From DATMAM01 sp035559995 (GTDB lineage: Bacteria > Desulfobacterota > Binatia > UBA9968): a stretch of 64,000 nucleotides of DNA. Location of the stretch: positions 38,744-102,743 of the forward strand of contig DATMAM010000065.1 in the NCBI GenBank assembly GCA_035559995.1, read 5' to 3'. The translations under genes and the position numbers were made by a program. The number at the start of each line of letters is the position of its first letter. The first letter of the stretch is position 1. Below are positions 8,787 to 17,007 of this stretch, one piece after another. The notes beneath the pieces are model-generated. The model saw only the letters and a program-made list of their open reading frames with translations. It ran no database searches and was not told the DNA's origin.

Positions 8787-8849
8787 TTGACTCGAACTCA
8801 AGTCTACATTATTGTCGACAATTTAGTCGATCCTGCTAAATCCTGTCAA
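8787..8849. promoter_or_regulatory. divergent promoter region with GntR-type palindromic operator
   Basis: The perfect 12-bp palindrome ATTGTCGACAAT at 8811-8822 resembles operators of FCD-type GntR proteins. On the plus strand TTGACT (8787-8792) and TATTGT (8810-8815) are spaced 17 bp. On the minus strand a perfect TTGACA (8849-8844) and TAAATT (8825-8820) are spaced 18 bp. Both -10 boxes overlap the palindrome, so one bound dimer could block both operons. The elements are seen directly; the regulatory reading is inferred. Confidence 0.6.
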
Positions 8850-8929
8850 CCCGTTTCCGGCAAGGGAGCCGCTCGATTGACAGCGGCTCTCGGGCCGACC
8901 TATAGTTCGGCCGACTTTCGCCGATCGCT

Positions 8930-9442
8930 GTGGAAAAGGACGTCATCGCCACCGTCATCGCGACGCTGAAAGACGAAGGGATCGATCTCGTCGTCACGCT
9001 TCCCGAAGAGCCAACGACCCCGCTCGTCGAAGAGATCAGGCGCGATCCCTACTTCACGAGCATCACCGTCGCGGCCGAAGGCCACGGGATTTCTCTGTGC
9101 GCGGGGGCGTCGCTCGGCGGGCGGAGGTGCGTCTTTGTCACCGGAACCGCCGGCCTCCTCGTCGGCGCGTGGGCGCTCGCCCAGATGGGCGTGCTTTACG
9201 GCATCCCGTTGCTCATTCTCGCGTCCTACCGCGGCGATCTCAGCGACCGTAGCGGCATATCCGGCGCCCAGCTCTTTATGTTCCAGCAGGTCGGGGAGCC
9301 GCTCCTCAAGGCGCTCCGCATTCCCTATCGCGTGCTTGACCGAAAGAGCGATCTCGACCGGCAGATCAAAGACGCGCATTCGGCCTGCCGCGAATATGGC
9401 ACACCGGTTGTCCTGCTCCTCACGGGGGATGTGTTATGGTGA
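8930..9442 (+). CDS. ThDP-dependent decarboxylase, PYR-domain subunit (sulfopyruvate/phosphonopyruvate decarboxylase alpha-like)
   Basis: This 170-residue subunit corresponds to the pyrimidine-binding half of ThDP enzymes. 'TVAAEGHGISLCAGA' around residues 48-62 carries the conserved Glu that activates the cofactor, and 'FVTGTAGLLVGAWALAQM' follows. Its size and split arrangement match ComD or the alpha half of sulfopyruvate decarboxylase. It starts at a GTG and its TGA overlaps the ATG of the next gene, which encodes the complementary half. It is the first gene of the plus-strand operon facing the GntR gene. The substrate is presumably a 2-oxo acid; sulfopyruvate is only one option. Confidence 0.85.
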   Translation: MEKDVIATVIATLKDEGIDLVVTLPEEPTTPLVEEIRRDPYFTSITVAAEGHGISLCAGASLGGRRCVFVTGTAGLLVGAWALAQMGVLYGIPLLILASYRGDLSDRSGISGAQLFMFQQVGEPLLKALRIPYRVLDRKSDLDRQIKDAHSACREYGTPVVLLLTGDVLW

Positions 9443-10038
9443 AGCGCTTCGACTGCCTGAAACTTCTGCTCTCCTGGGTGGACGAAGACATGCTCACGGT
9501 GACCAGCCGCGGCGGCAACGCGCGCGAGTGGGCGCATCTGTGGCGGCGCGGCGCCAACTTTCACAGCCTCAACATGGGGACCTGTTTGCCGTTCGCGCTC
9601 GGGCTGAGTCTCGCTTTTCCCCGGCGCAAAGTGATCGCGATCGATTCCGACGGGAGCCTGCTCCTCGACACGAGCGCTCTGGTCACGTTGGCGGATGTGA
9701 ACCCGCCGAACCTGCTCGTGCTGGTGTTCGACAACGAGTCCTATGCCGACATGGGACCGACCGCGACGGCCCGGGGCGCCGATCTCGCCAAGATGGCGGC
9801 CGCCGCCGGCGTCAAGAAAACCGCGACGATCACCACGACCGAGGAGTTTGCGACGCGCGTAAAGCAAGCGCTCGGCGCGCCGGAACTTGCTTTGTTCGTG
9901 ATCAAAGTCCGACCGGGAAGGGAGCGGGTGCGCGTCGAGTCGCGCCTGATTCACGGGCGGCCCATGCTGGAGAACTTTATCGCCGCGCTCCATCGCCTTC
10001 CCGATTATCGGGGGAAAGCGACGCTCAGCAAGGACTGA
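9436..10038 (+). CDS. ThDP-dependent decarboxylase, PP-domain subunit (beta-like)
   Basis: This 200-residue diphosphate-binding half of a split ThDP enzyme pairs with the overlapping upstream gene. The Mg/diphosphate motif appears as 'AIDSDGSLLLDTSALV' followed by 'LLVLVFDNESYADMGP', with Ser-Asp-Gly replacing the usual Gly-Asp-Gly. 'LNMGTCLPFALGLSLA' matches the substrate-cavity helix of the family. The two chains should form an alpha2beta2 cytoplasmic enzyme that decarboxylates a 2-oxo acid. The 7-nt overlap (ATGGTGA) implies coupled translation and equal amounts of the subunits. Confidence 0.87.
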   Translation: MVKRFDCLKLLLSWVDEDMLTVTSRGGNAREWAHLWRRGANFHSLNMGTCLPFALGLSLAFPRRKVIAIDSDGSLLLDTSALVTLADVNPPNLLVLVFDNESYADMGPTATARGADLAKMAAAAGVKKTATITTTEEFATRVKQALGAPELALFVIKVRPGRERVRVESRLIHGRPMLENFIAALHRLPDYRGKATLSKD

Positions 10039-10062
10039 GAAAGCGTTTCGCTGCGACCCTTT

Positions 10063-11049
10063 ATGCCCCTTGCCAAGATCAAACTCCTCACTAGCTCGAT
10101 CTCGCACATGCCGCTTCATTTTGTGTTTCGCGACTCGGGCGTCGCCCAAAAGCACGGCTTCGAGCTCGAGGTCGACACCGCCAAGGTGCCGCAAGCCGGC
10201 AAGAGCGCCCGGACGATCGCGGAGAGGGCGGCGCTGCTTCTCGCCGGAGAATATCAATTTTTGAGCGGCCTCCATCACGAGCCCTACCTCTACCGCGCGC
10301 GCGGCGACAAGAGACTGGTTTTTCTCGCCCAGACGCAAAACGAGTGGGACGATCGCTTGATCGTGCGGCCGGAAATCACCGAGCCGCGGCAGCTCGAAGG
10401 AAGGCGGATTCTTACCGGCCCCGCGCCGTGCGTGAGCGGAAATCTTCGCCGCGCTCTTGAACGCGCCGGCGTCGACGCTTCCAAGGTCGAGTTCGTCTTC
10501 TCCGCGCGCGAGGGCGAGGGCCCCGAATCGCGGCTTGCGGTCGGCCGCACGAGCATCGACCGCGTTCGCCGGCGCGACGTCGACGCCGCCAATGTGGACA
10601 TCCCGTTTGACCTGATCGCGAAAAGGGAAGGGCTGAACGCGCTCGAGCTGCCGGCGCTCCCGGTCATTCACAACACCACCATCTGCGCCAGCACGGATTT
10701 TGTGAAGCAAAACGAGGAGACCGTTTTGGCCTTTCTCAAAGCCCTGATTGAAGCGATTCATTTCTTCAAGACTGAGAAAGAGAAAAGCTGCGCGATTCTG
10801 GCGCGGGAGCTCGCGCCCTTGATCGCGCTCGGAGCGGAGGAGGAAGTCGAGTATTTACACGCCGCGTGGCGCCGCCTCCTGTGCGCGAAGCCCTACCCGG
10901 ACCCGTTAGCCGTCTGGAACCTTTACGACCTCGATGTCGCTCACGATCCGACGGCGAAGGCCGTGGCTCCGCTGGAAACCTGGGATCTGCACTACGTTCG
11001 CGCGATCGACGACAGCGGCTTTATCGACGCGCTTTACGCGCAGCCCTGA
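10063..11049 (+). CDS. NMT1/THI5-like solute-binding-fold protein without signal peptide
   Basis: This 328-residue protein has the NMT1-type periplasmic-binding fold. It starts directly with 'LAKIKLLTSSISHMPLHFVF', the first strand of the mature domain, with no hydrophobic signal before it. 'FVKQNEETVLAFLKALIEAI' is the typical C-lobe helix of ABC nitrate/sulfonate-type binding proteins. It lies 24 nt after the ThDP subunit and 7 nt before an ABC permease. Either export depends on a missed upstream start, which I cannot find, or the protein works in the cytoplasm as an enzyme or sensor, as THI5 does. It is also an unusual partner for the DppBC-type permeases that follow. Confidence 0.75.
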   Translation: MPLAKIKLLTSSISHMPLHFVFRDSGVAQKHGFELEVDTAKVPQAGKSARTIAERAALLLAGEYQFLSGLHHEPYLYRARGDKRLVFLAQTQNEWDDRLIVRPEITEPRQLEGRRILTGPAPCVSGNLRRALERAGVDASKVEFVFSAREGEGPESRLAVGRTSIDRVRRRDVDAANVDIPFDLIAKREGLNALELPALPVIHNTTICASTDFVKQNEETVLAFLKALIEAIHFFKTEKEKSCAILARELAPLIALGAEEEVEYLHAAWRRLLCAKPYPDPLAVWNLYDLDVAHDPTAKAVAPLETWDLHYVRAIDDSGFIDALYAQP

Positions 11050-11056
11050 AGCTCGG

Positions 11057-12004
11057 ATGTTTCTTTACGTCCTGAGGCGCCTCTTTCATCTCGTCCCGGT
11101 CTTGCTCTTCGTCTCGCTGATCGTCTTTTTGATCGTCCACCTCATTCCCGGCGATCCCGTCGATGCCATGCTCGGCGAGCAGCGCTACGACCGCGAGCAG
11201 TACGAGATCGTGCGCCGGAAGATGGGCTTGGATAAGCCGCTCTACGCGCAATACGCGGGCTGGCTCGGGCGCGTTCTCCAGGGCGATTTCGGCGAGTCGA
11301 TCCGTAACCAGAGGCCGGTCCTGGACGCGGTGATCGAGCGCTACCCGGCGACGATTTATCTCGCCATGGCCGCGCTTCTCATCGGCATCTCGATCGCGAT
11401 TCCCGCAGGGACCGTCGCCGCCGTGCGGCAGAACACGCTTTGGGACTACTCGGCGATGAGCTTTGCGTTGTTCGGCATCGCCGTGCCGAATTTCTGGCTC
11501 GCGCTCCTCCTGATCCTGGGCTTGGGGCTTTATCTCGGCTGGTTTCCGACGTTGGGCTATACGGATCCGACGACAAATTTTGCCCTCTTCTTGCACCATC
11601 TCGCCCTTCCGGCTCTGGTTTTGGGCACCGATATGGCTTCCGCGGTGACACGCTACGTCAGAGCCGAAATGCTCGAGCAGCTCAGGCTCGATTACGTGCG
11701 CACCGCCAGAGCCAAGGGCCTGCCGCGCCGGCTCGTGATTTACAAGCACACGCTGCGAAATTCGCTCATCGCCGCCACCACCGTGATCGGGCTCCATGTC
11801 GGCCGCCTGCTCGGGGGCTCCACGGTGGTGGAGATGATTTTCGCCTGGCCCGGAGTGGCGCGGCTTGTTCTGGACGCCGTCTATTCGCGCGATTATCCGC
11901 TGCTTCAAGGCGCCGTGTTGTTTCTCGCGTGCACGTACGTGTGCGTGAACCTGATCGTCGATCTGCTGTACAAGTGGCTCGATCCGCGGATCGCAGTTCA
12001 ATAG
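11057..12004 (+). CDS. ABC transporter permease, DppB/OppB-like
   Basis: This 315-residue inner-membrane permease starts with the family's 'MFLYVLRRLFHLVPVLLFVS' membrane anchor. The start is the ATG 7 nt after the preceding stop, although the frame is open further upstream. Marks include 'FLIVHLIPGDPVDAMLGE' and the EAA loop 'YVRTARAKGLPRRLVIYKHT' at about residues 212-231, which docks with the ATPase. About six membrane spans are expected. It forms a heterodimer with the next gene. Families like this import peptides, nickel or opines, yet no SBP_bac_5-type binding protein or ATPase is encoded here. Confidence 0.9.
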   Translation: MFLYVLRRLFHLVPVLLFVSLIVFLIVHLIPGDPVDAMLGEQRYDREQYEIVRRKMGLDKPLYAQYAGWLGRVLQGDFGESIRNQRPVLDAVIERYPATIYLAMAALLIGISIAIPAGTVAAVRQNTLWDYSAMSFALFGIAVPNFWLALLLILGLGLYLGWFPTLGYTDPTTNFALFLHHLALPALVLGTDMASAVTRYVRAEMLEQLRLDYVRTARAKGLPRRLVIYKHTLRNSLIAATTVIGLHVGRLLGGSTVVEMIFAWPGVARLVLDAVYSRDYPLLQGAVLFLACTYVCVNLIVDLLYKWLDPRIAVQ

Positions 12005-12015
12005 GAGCCATCGCC

Positions 12016-12927
12016 GTGGCCGACGCTCCCGCCTCTGTGCCTTTTGAAACCGGCGGCGCCTTGTTAGCGCAGGCCGGCGCCGCGCGGGCGCGCCTGCTCG
12101 ACGCGCTCGCCGTCCTTCTGCGCAACCGCCTGGCGATGGTCGGCTTGATTCTCGTCGTCACGATTTCGTCGATCGCTCTGCTCGGGCCTCATCTTGTCGT
12201 CTCCGATCCGCTGCAGATGAACCTCTCCGAGCGGCTGTCGAAGCCTTCGTCCCGGCACTGGCTGGGCACGGACGCTTACGGGCGCGACATCCTGGCGCGC
12301 GTCGTTTTCGGCGCGCGCATCGCGATGCAGGTCGCGCTCGGCGCCGTCTTTCTCGCCGTTGCCGTCGGGGTCCCCCTGGGCGCCGTTTCGGGCTATGCCG
12401 GCGGCGCGCTCGATAGCCTGATCATGCGAATGATCGACGCCTTTCTTGCCTTTCCCGGCCGACTGCTTGCGATCGCCTTGGTCGCGGCGATGGGGCCGAG
12501 CTTCCTCACCTTCTATGTTGCGATCGGCATCAATTCGGTGCCAGGATACGCCCGGGTGGTAAGAGGCGGCGTGCTCGCGCAAAAGGCCAAGGAGTATGTC
12601 GAGGCCGCGCACATGACCGGCGAATCGGGAACTCGCATTCTCTTTTCGCAGATACTGCCAAATTGCATGGCTCCCATCCTGGTCCTGGTCACGCTCGATT
12701 TTGCCCACGCGATCCTCGTGGAGTCGTCGTTGAGCTTCCTCGGACTGGGATTTCCCCCGCCGGCCCCGAGCTGGGGCTTGATGCTGAGCGAGGCGCGCGG
12801 CTATATGGAGGTGGCGCCGCACGTGGCGATCGTTCCCGGCGCCGTGATCTCGCTTACGATCCTCGGCTTCAATTTGATCGGCGACGGGCTTAGAGATATT
12901 TTCGACCCGCGCGAATACGAAAGGTAG
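12016..12927 (+). CDS. ABC transporter permease, DppC/OppC-like
   Basis: This 303-residue partner of the upstream DppB-like permease starts at GTG 12016 with TAGGAGCC about 7 nt upstream. It has the DppC N-terminal anchor ('LAMVGLILVVTISSIALLGP'), the 'GRDILARVVFGARIAMQVAL' segment, and the EAA loop 'YVEAAHMTGESGTRILFSQI'. The C-terminus has 'GDGLRDIFDPRE', the standard ending of the family. Twelve bases separate it from the preceding gene. Without ATPase genes in the operon, the energy-coupling subunits must come from elsewhere or be shared. Confidence 0.92.
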   Translation: MADAPASVPFETGGALLAQAGAARARLLDALAVLLRNRLAMVGLILVVTISSIALLGPHLVVSDPLQMNLSERLSKPSSRHWLGTDAYGRDILARVVFGARIAMQVALGAVFLAVAVGVPLGAVSGYAGGALDSLIMRMIDAFLAFPGRLLAIALVAAMGPSFLTFYVAIGINSVPGYARVVRGGVLAQKAKEYVEAAHMTGESGTRILFSQILPNCMAPILVLVTLDFAHAILVESSLSFLGLGFPPPAPSWGLMLSEARGYMEVAPHVAIVPGAVISLTILGFNLIGDGLRDIFDPREYER

Positions 12928-12954
12928 GCAACGATCCAACCGTAGGAGGATATC

Positions 12955-14025
12955 ATGAAGCGAGAACTCTCTCTTCTCATCTTGGCGTCCATCGTTTTTG
13001 TTGGCACTACTGCCTCCAGAGCCGCTGATGTCTCAGCTCCGACGAAACAAGTCGTTGAGGCGGCAAAAAGGGAAGGAGAAGTGGTCCTCTGGAGCAACTC
13101 GTTCGAGGAGCCGGAGAAAGTGCTCAAGCCGTTTTATGCCCTTTACCCGTTCTTGAAAGTCAAATTGTGGGACGGCAGGAGCGAAGAGATCATCAACAAG
13201 ATCATCACCGAAGCCCGGGCCGGCCGGTATTCCCCCGACGTTTTGCTGCTGAGCACGCGCGCGTTTCCCGCGATCCGACAGGCGGGGCTGCTGCAGGAAT
13301 ACGATTGGCCGCCCCACGTGAACCGCTGGCCCGAGCAGCCCAAGCACCGTTTTTGGCGAAACACCGCCGCAAGCCCGCGTATTCCGAGCTACAACACCAG
13401 GCTTATTCCTCAGGCCGACGTTCCCAAGTCCTGGGACGATCTAAAGAGTCCGAAATGGCAAGGTAAAAGCGCGATCAGCTCTTCGGGCGCCGACGCGCCG
13501 CTTTTGTTCGCCGATCTGTGGAAGAAAGAAAACGGCGAGCTCAACTGGGAAAAGTCTTTCGCCTTCTGGCGCGAGGTCATTCAGATCGCCAAGCCGAAGG
13601 TGGTGCGAGGTTTTACCGGGGCCTTCGAGAATCTCGCGGCGGGGGACTTCGCCATTTTTCTTCTGAGTTCCGCCAATTCCGCGATCCAATACATGCAGCT
13701 CGGCGCGCCCGTGAGGATGGCGCCCGTGGGCAGAACGGTCGGAAGCGCCTGGGGTATCGCCGTTCCGCAGAATCTGCCGCATCCCAACGCCACCCGCCTT
13801 TTTGTGAACTGGATTCTTTCTCCCGAGGGCCTCATCCATTACGCCGATCTCCAGTCCATTCCGCTGATCGATCCCGAAATCGGCAGGCGCGCCAGGGCGA
13901 ACATCACGCTCAAAGAGCTCGGCATCGACTGGTACCCGATCGCCGACGAATTTAGAAGCGAGGAAGAGGTGCGCAAAGCCACGGTCTGGTGGTCGACGGA
14001 GCTCGGCGTACGCCGGGGAAAGTAG
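12955..14025 (+). CDS. extracellular solute-binding protein, Fe(III)/AfuA-like
   Basis: This 356-residue protein has a clear signal peptide (MKRELSLLILASIVFVGTTA, cleavage near SRAAD) and a strong AGGAGGATATC ribosome site. The mature part starts 'VVEAAKREGEVVLWSNSFEEP', typical of the FbpA/AfuA group, and has 'GKSAISSSGADAPLLFADLW' and 'LFVNWILSPEGL'. Group members bind ferric iron, phosphonates, or spermidine-like and organic ligands in the periplasm. It sits 3 nt before a double-length FbpB-type permease, its natural partner. The cognate ATPase is missing. A second binding protein of the same type lies at 30466-31485. Confidence 0.88.
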   Translation: MKRELSLLILASIVFVGTTASRAADVSAPTKQVVEAAKREGEVVLWSNSFEEPEKVLKPFYALYPFLKVKLWDGRSEEIINKIITEARAGRYSPDVLLLSTRAFPAIRQAGLLQEYDWPPHVNRWPEQPKHRFWRNTAASPRIPSYNTRLIPQADVPKSWDDLKSPKWQGKSAISSSGADAPLLFADLWKKENGELNWEKSFAFWREVIQIAKPKVVRGFTGAFENLAAGDFAIFLLSSANSAIQYMQLGAPVRMAPVGRTVGSAWGIAVPQNLPHPNATRLFVNWILSPEGLIHYADLQSIPLIDPEIGRRARANITLKELGIDWYPIADEFRSEEEVRKATVWWSTELGVRRGK

Positions 14026-14028
14026 GGG

Positions 14029-15825
14029 TTGCCGGGCCCGATCCCGACAGTCAACAAGTTCGTGCAGGCCGCTAAGACTTTCAAAATTCCCCTGTTCGTC
14101 CCGAGCCAGCGGCTGGCTCATTTTTTTGACTTTCGAACTCTGGTTCTTGTCTTGGTGACGGCGTTTGTCGGGACGCTCGCTCTCATTCCGCTTTTTTACC
14201 TCGTCTGGAGCAGCTTTAAACCCATCGCGCTGGGCCGGCTTGCCGATTTTAGCCTCGCCAATTTCACTTTGGAGAATTTTGCCCGGGCCTATTCCGATCC
14301 CGCCGTCTTTGCGATGCTCATCGATAGCTTTTTCTTCGCCGGCGGCTCCATGCTCGTCGCGTTTGTTTTCGGCGGGAGCATCGCTTTTCTGGTCGAGCGG
14401 ACGGACACGCCGATGAGAAATTTCGTCTACGGTTTCATGTTCGTGCCGCTGATCATGCCGAGCGTGCTGAAGGCGATCGGCTGGGTCCTCCTCCTCAGCC
14501 CCACCAACGGGATTCTCAACAAGATCCTGCAGGCTCTCGGCTTCAAAGAGCCCCTGTTCGATTCCTCCTCGATCCCGGCGATGTTTTGGGTCGAGGGGCT
14601 CTCGATGTCGCCGCTCACGTTTTTGATGCTGGGAGCGGCGCTCCGCGGCATGGACCCTTCGCTGGAAGAGGCGGCGTTTACCTCCGGCGCGAGCAAGTTC
14701 ACGGTCTTCCGCAAGGTGACGCTGCGGCTCATGACACCCGCGCTGGCCGGAATTGCTTTGCTGCAGTTCATCCGCGGGCTCGAGGCTTTCGACGTCCCCT
14801 TCACGATGGGTTCCGCGAGAGGCGTCCAGGTCTTTAGCACCAACATCTATACTTCGGTCCGCGAGATCTCGCCCCCGGACTACGGGACCGCTTTTGTGCT
14901 CAGCCTGGTATTGGTTTTCCTCGCCGTGATCGGCGTCGGCATCTATCATCGCGCGATCGCGCGCTCGGAAAGATACGCCACCGTCACGGGAAAAGGATTT
15001 CGCCCGCGCCTGATCGCCCTCGGACGGTGGCGGTGGGTCGCGGGAGGATTCATTCTTTTTTTTCTTTTTGCCTCGACGGTGCTGCCGTTTCTGGTTCTCC
15101 TGTGGGCCTCCTTTCTGCCCTACTATCAGGCGCCTTCGTGGGACGCTCTCGCGCATCTGACCTTGAACAGCTATCGCGACCTGTTTTCCCGCGACGAGTT
15201 CTACCTGAGCCTTAAGAACACGCTGATCCTGAGCACAGTCGTGAGCGTCGCCGCGATGCTTCTCGCCACCGTCATCTCGTGGATCGTGATACGCCTCAAG
15301 CCGAAAGGGAGCCGGCTGCTCGATATGTTGTCGTTCCTTCCGTACACGATTCCCGGCATCGCGATGGGCTTTAGCTTCATGATCGTCTTCCTGTCGTTTC
15401 CCAATCCGATCTACGGAACTCTGTGGATTTTGATTCTCGCGTACTTGACAAACTTTCTCCCCACGGCGACGCGCTTTACGCACGCCGGAGTCGCTCAAAT
15501 TCGAGCGGAGCTCGAGGAAGCCGCGACAACGGCCGGTGCCGGCCTGTTGACCGTCATGTGGCGGATTGTGATGCCGCTCATTCTGCCCTCTCTGGTGGCC
15601 GGAGGCCTCTACATCTTTTTGCTCTCGGCGAAGGTCGTATCGATGGCCGCGATTCTGTGGCAGCCCGACTCGATCATTCTTCCCGTCTACCTGCTGCGGC
15701 TGTGGGTGGATGGACGGCTGCCGCTTGTGGGAGCGCTCTCGGTTGTGATGATCACGGGGCTCACGGCGCTGACGATCGTCGCGCGGGTCTTCGCGCAGCG
15801 GCGAAGCATGATCGCGCAGGCGTAG
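14029..15825 (+). CDS. ABC transporter permease, fused FbpB/AfuB-type
   Basis: This 598-residue permease has two homologous halves, each with about six membrane spans and an EAA loop: 'LEEAAFTSGASKFTVFRKVT' near residue 220 and 'LEEAATTAGAGLLTVMWRIV' near residue 500. It follows the binding-protein gene by 3 nt. The annotated start is a TTG 3 nt after the stop; the upstream AGTAGGGG lies very close to it, so a start slightly downstream is possible. Fused permeases like this normally work with one FbpC-like ATPase, which is absent here. Confidence 0.9.
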   Translation: MPGPIPTVNKFVQAAKTFKIPLFVPSQRLAHFFDFRTLVLVLVTAFVGTLALIPLFYLVWSSFKPIALGRLADFSLANFTLENFARAYSDPAVFAMLIDSFFFAGGSMLVAFVFGGSIAFLVERTDTPMRNFVYGFMFVPLIMPSVLKAIGWVLLLSPTNGILNKILQALGFKEPLFDSSSIPAMFWVEGLSMSPLTFLMLGAALRGMDPSLEEAAFTSGASKFTVFRKVTLRLMTPALAGIALLQFIRGLEAFDVPFTMGSARGVQVFSTNIYTSVREISPPDYGTAFVLSLVLVFLAVIGVGIYHRAIARSERYATVTGKGFRPRLIALGRWRWVAGGFILFFLFASTVLPFLVLLWASFLPYYQAPSWDALAHLTLNSYRDLFSRDEFYLSLKNTLILSTVVSVAAMLLATVISWIVIRLKPKGSRLLDMLSFLPYTIPGIAMGFSFMIVFLSFPNPIYGTLWILILAYLTNFLPTATRFTHAGVAQIRAELEEAATTAGAGLLTVMWRIVMPLILPSLVAGGLYIFLLSAKVVSMAAILWQPDSIILPVYLLRLWVDGRLPLVGALSVVMITGLTALTIVARVFAQRRSMIAQA

Positions 15826-15966
15826 ACCCGGGCAGGACCGATGGCAAGCGGAGCGGCTCTGGGGCCGGGCGAGAACTGCAACGCGTTCAAAGAAACGAAC
15901 GGAAGATCCCCGGCCAAGCGATCGCCAAAACCGCAAGCAACTTAAGCCCGGTTATGAGGGCGAACA

Positions 15967-16884
15967 ATGATCATCGACTGCCATAGCCATGCGCTTCCAA
16001 TCGAGCTGGCCAAACTGCTCGAGGAGAAGGCCGGCATCAAGCCAAAAAGGCAAGGCCTCTGGGACGAGAAGGAGCGGCTCGAGGCGATGGATCGGGGAAA
16101 AATCGACAAGCAGCTTTTGACCTACTCCGCCGGCAAAGACTTTTATGCCAATCCAGATCTCACCCCCGCCTGCGCGCGCGCCGTCAACGACGGGCTCGCA
16201 ATGATCTGCCGCAAACGCCCGGACCGGTTTCTTGCCTTCTCCACGCTTCCCTTGAATTCGCCCGCCGAGGCGATCGCCGAGCTGGACCGAGCGACTCAAG
16301 ATCTCGGCCTGCGAGGGGTGTCGGTGCCTTCGAACGTGAGAGGCGTCACCTTGGACGATTTACAGTTTCACGAGATCTTCGCGCGGATGAACGAACTGAA
16401 GCTGGCGGTTTTTGTCCACCCCGTCGACCGCGACGACTTTCCCGCGGCGTGGCGCTCTTTTCGCCTCGATCACTATATCGGTTGGCCGGTCGATACCGCG
16501 ATCTCGCTTTGCAAGATGATTTGCAGCGGCATGCTCGACCGCTTCTGCGATCTCACCTGGGTCGTTTCTCACCTGGGCGGCCCGATTCCCGCCATGATGG
16601 CGCGGATCGACCGGTCGTACCGCGACGGGCGGGCGCAAAAACGCCCCGCAACCTACTTGAAATCGTTCTATTACGACACCGCCGGCCCCTCGCATGCCGG
16701 CGCGCTCGTGGGCGCGGTGCACGCGGTGGGCGTCGACCGTATCGTGTTCGGCACCGATCTTCCCTGGGGCCAGGAAGGAGATTACGTGGAGCGCGCGTTG
16801 GCGTGCGTCGAGGAAGCGGGACTTTCGCGGGACCAAAAAGAGCTCATCTACAGCGGCAACGCGAAAAAGATTCTCAAGTTGTAG
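15967..16884 (+). CDS. amidohydrolase family protein, ACMSD-like
   Basis: This 305-residue TIM-barrel metal enzyme has the first metal motif 'IIDCHSHALP' (His-x-His) at residues 2-11, then 'HPVDRDDFP', 'VVSHLGGPIPAMMARIDR' and 'VFGTDLPWG', matching the metal-binding His and Asp set of the ACMSD/gamma-resorcylate decarboxylase group. These enzymes perform non-oxidative decarboxylation of aromatic or muconate-type acids, and some hydrolyse amides or lactones. It lies 141 nt after the permease operon on the same strand, so it may be the last operon gene. An orphan decarboxylase near the UbiD and phthalate-type genes supports an aromatic-acid theme. Substrate unknown. Confidence 0.88.
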   Translation: MIIDCHSHALPIELAKLLEEKAGIKPKRQGLWDEKERLEAMDRGKIDKQLLTYSAGKDFYANPDLTPACARAVNDGLAMICRKRPDRFLAFSTLPLNSPAEAIAELDRATQDLGLRGVSVPSNVRGVTLDDLQFHEIFARMNELKLAVFVHPVDRDDFPAAWRSFRLDHYIGWPVDTAISLCKMICSGMLDRFCDLTWVVSHLGGPIPAMMARIDRSYRDGRAQKRPATYLKSFYYDTAGPSHAGALVGAVHAVGVDRIVFGTDLPWGQEGDYVERALACVEEAGLSRDQKELIYSGNAKKILKL

Positions 16885-17007
16885 AGAGCCTTCTTCAAAC
16901 TATCCGGTTCATGCTTCCGTATCCTCGGCACGAATCGTGCGCGGAAAGCGCTCGCGCTGACCTCCCGCGACCGCCGGCCGGACTCTCAATCGCATCTCGT
17001 CGTTTGA

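Noticed and set aside
9325..10761. 478-codon open frame on the minus strand
   Set aside because: Antisense to the ThDP subunit and the binding-protein gene; no recognisable motif and charged low-complexity composition.
13441..15936. 831-codon open frame on the minus strand
   Set aside because: It lies opposite the well-supported binding protein and fused permease; its translation is Arg/Glu/Gly/His-rich without any family motif, a shadow of GC-rich codon use.
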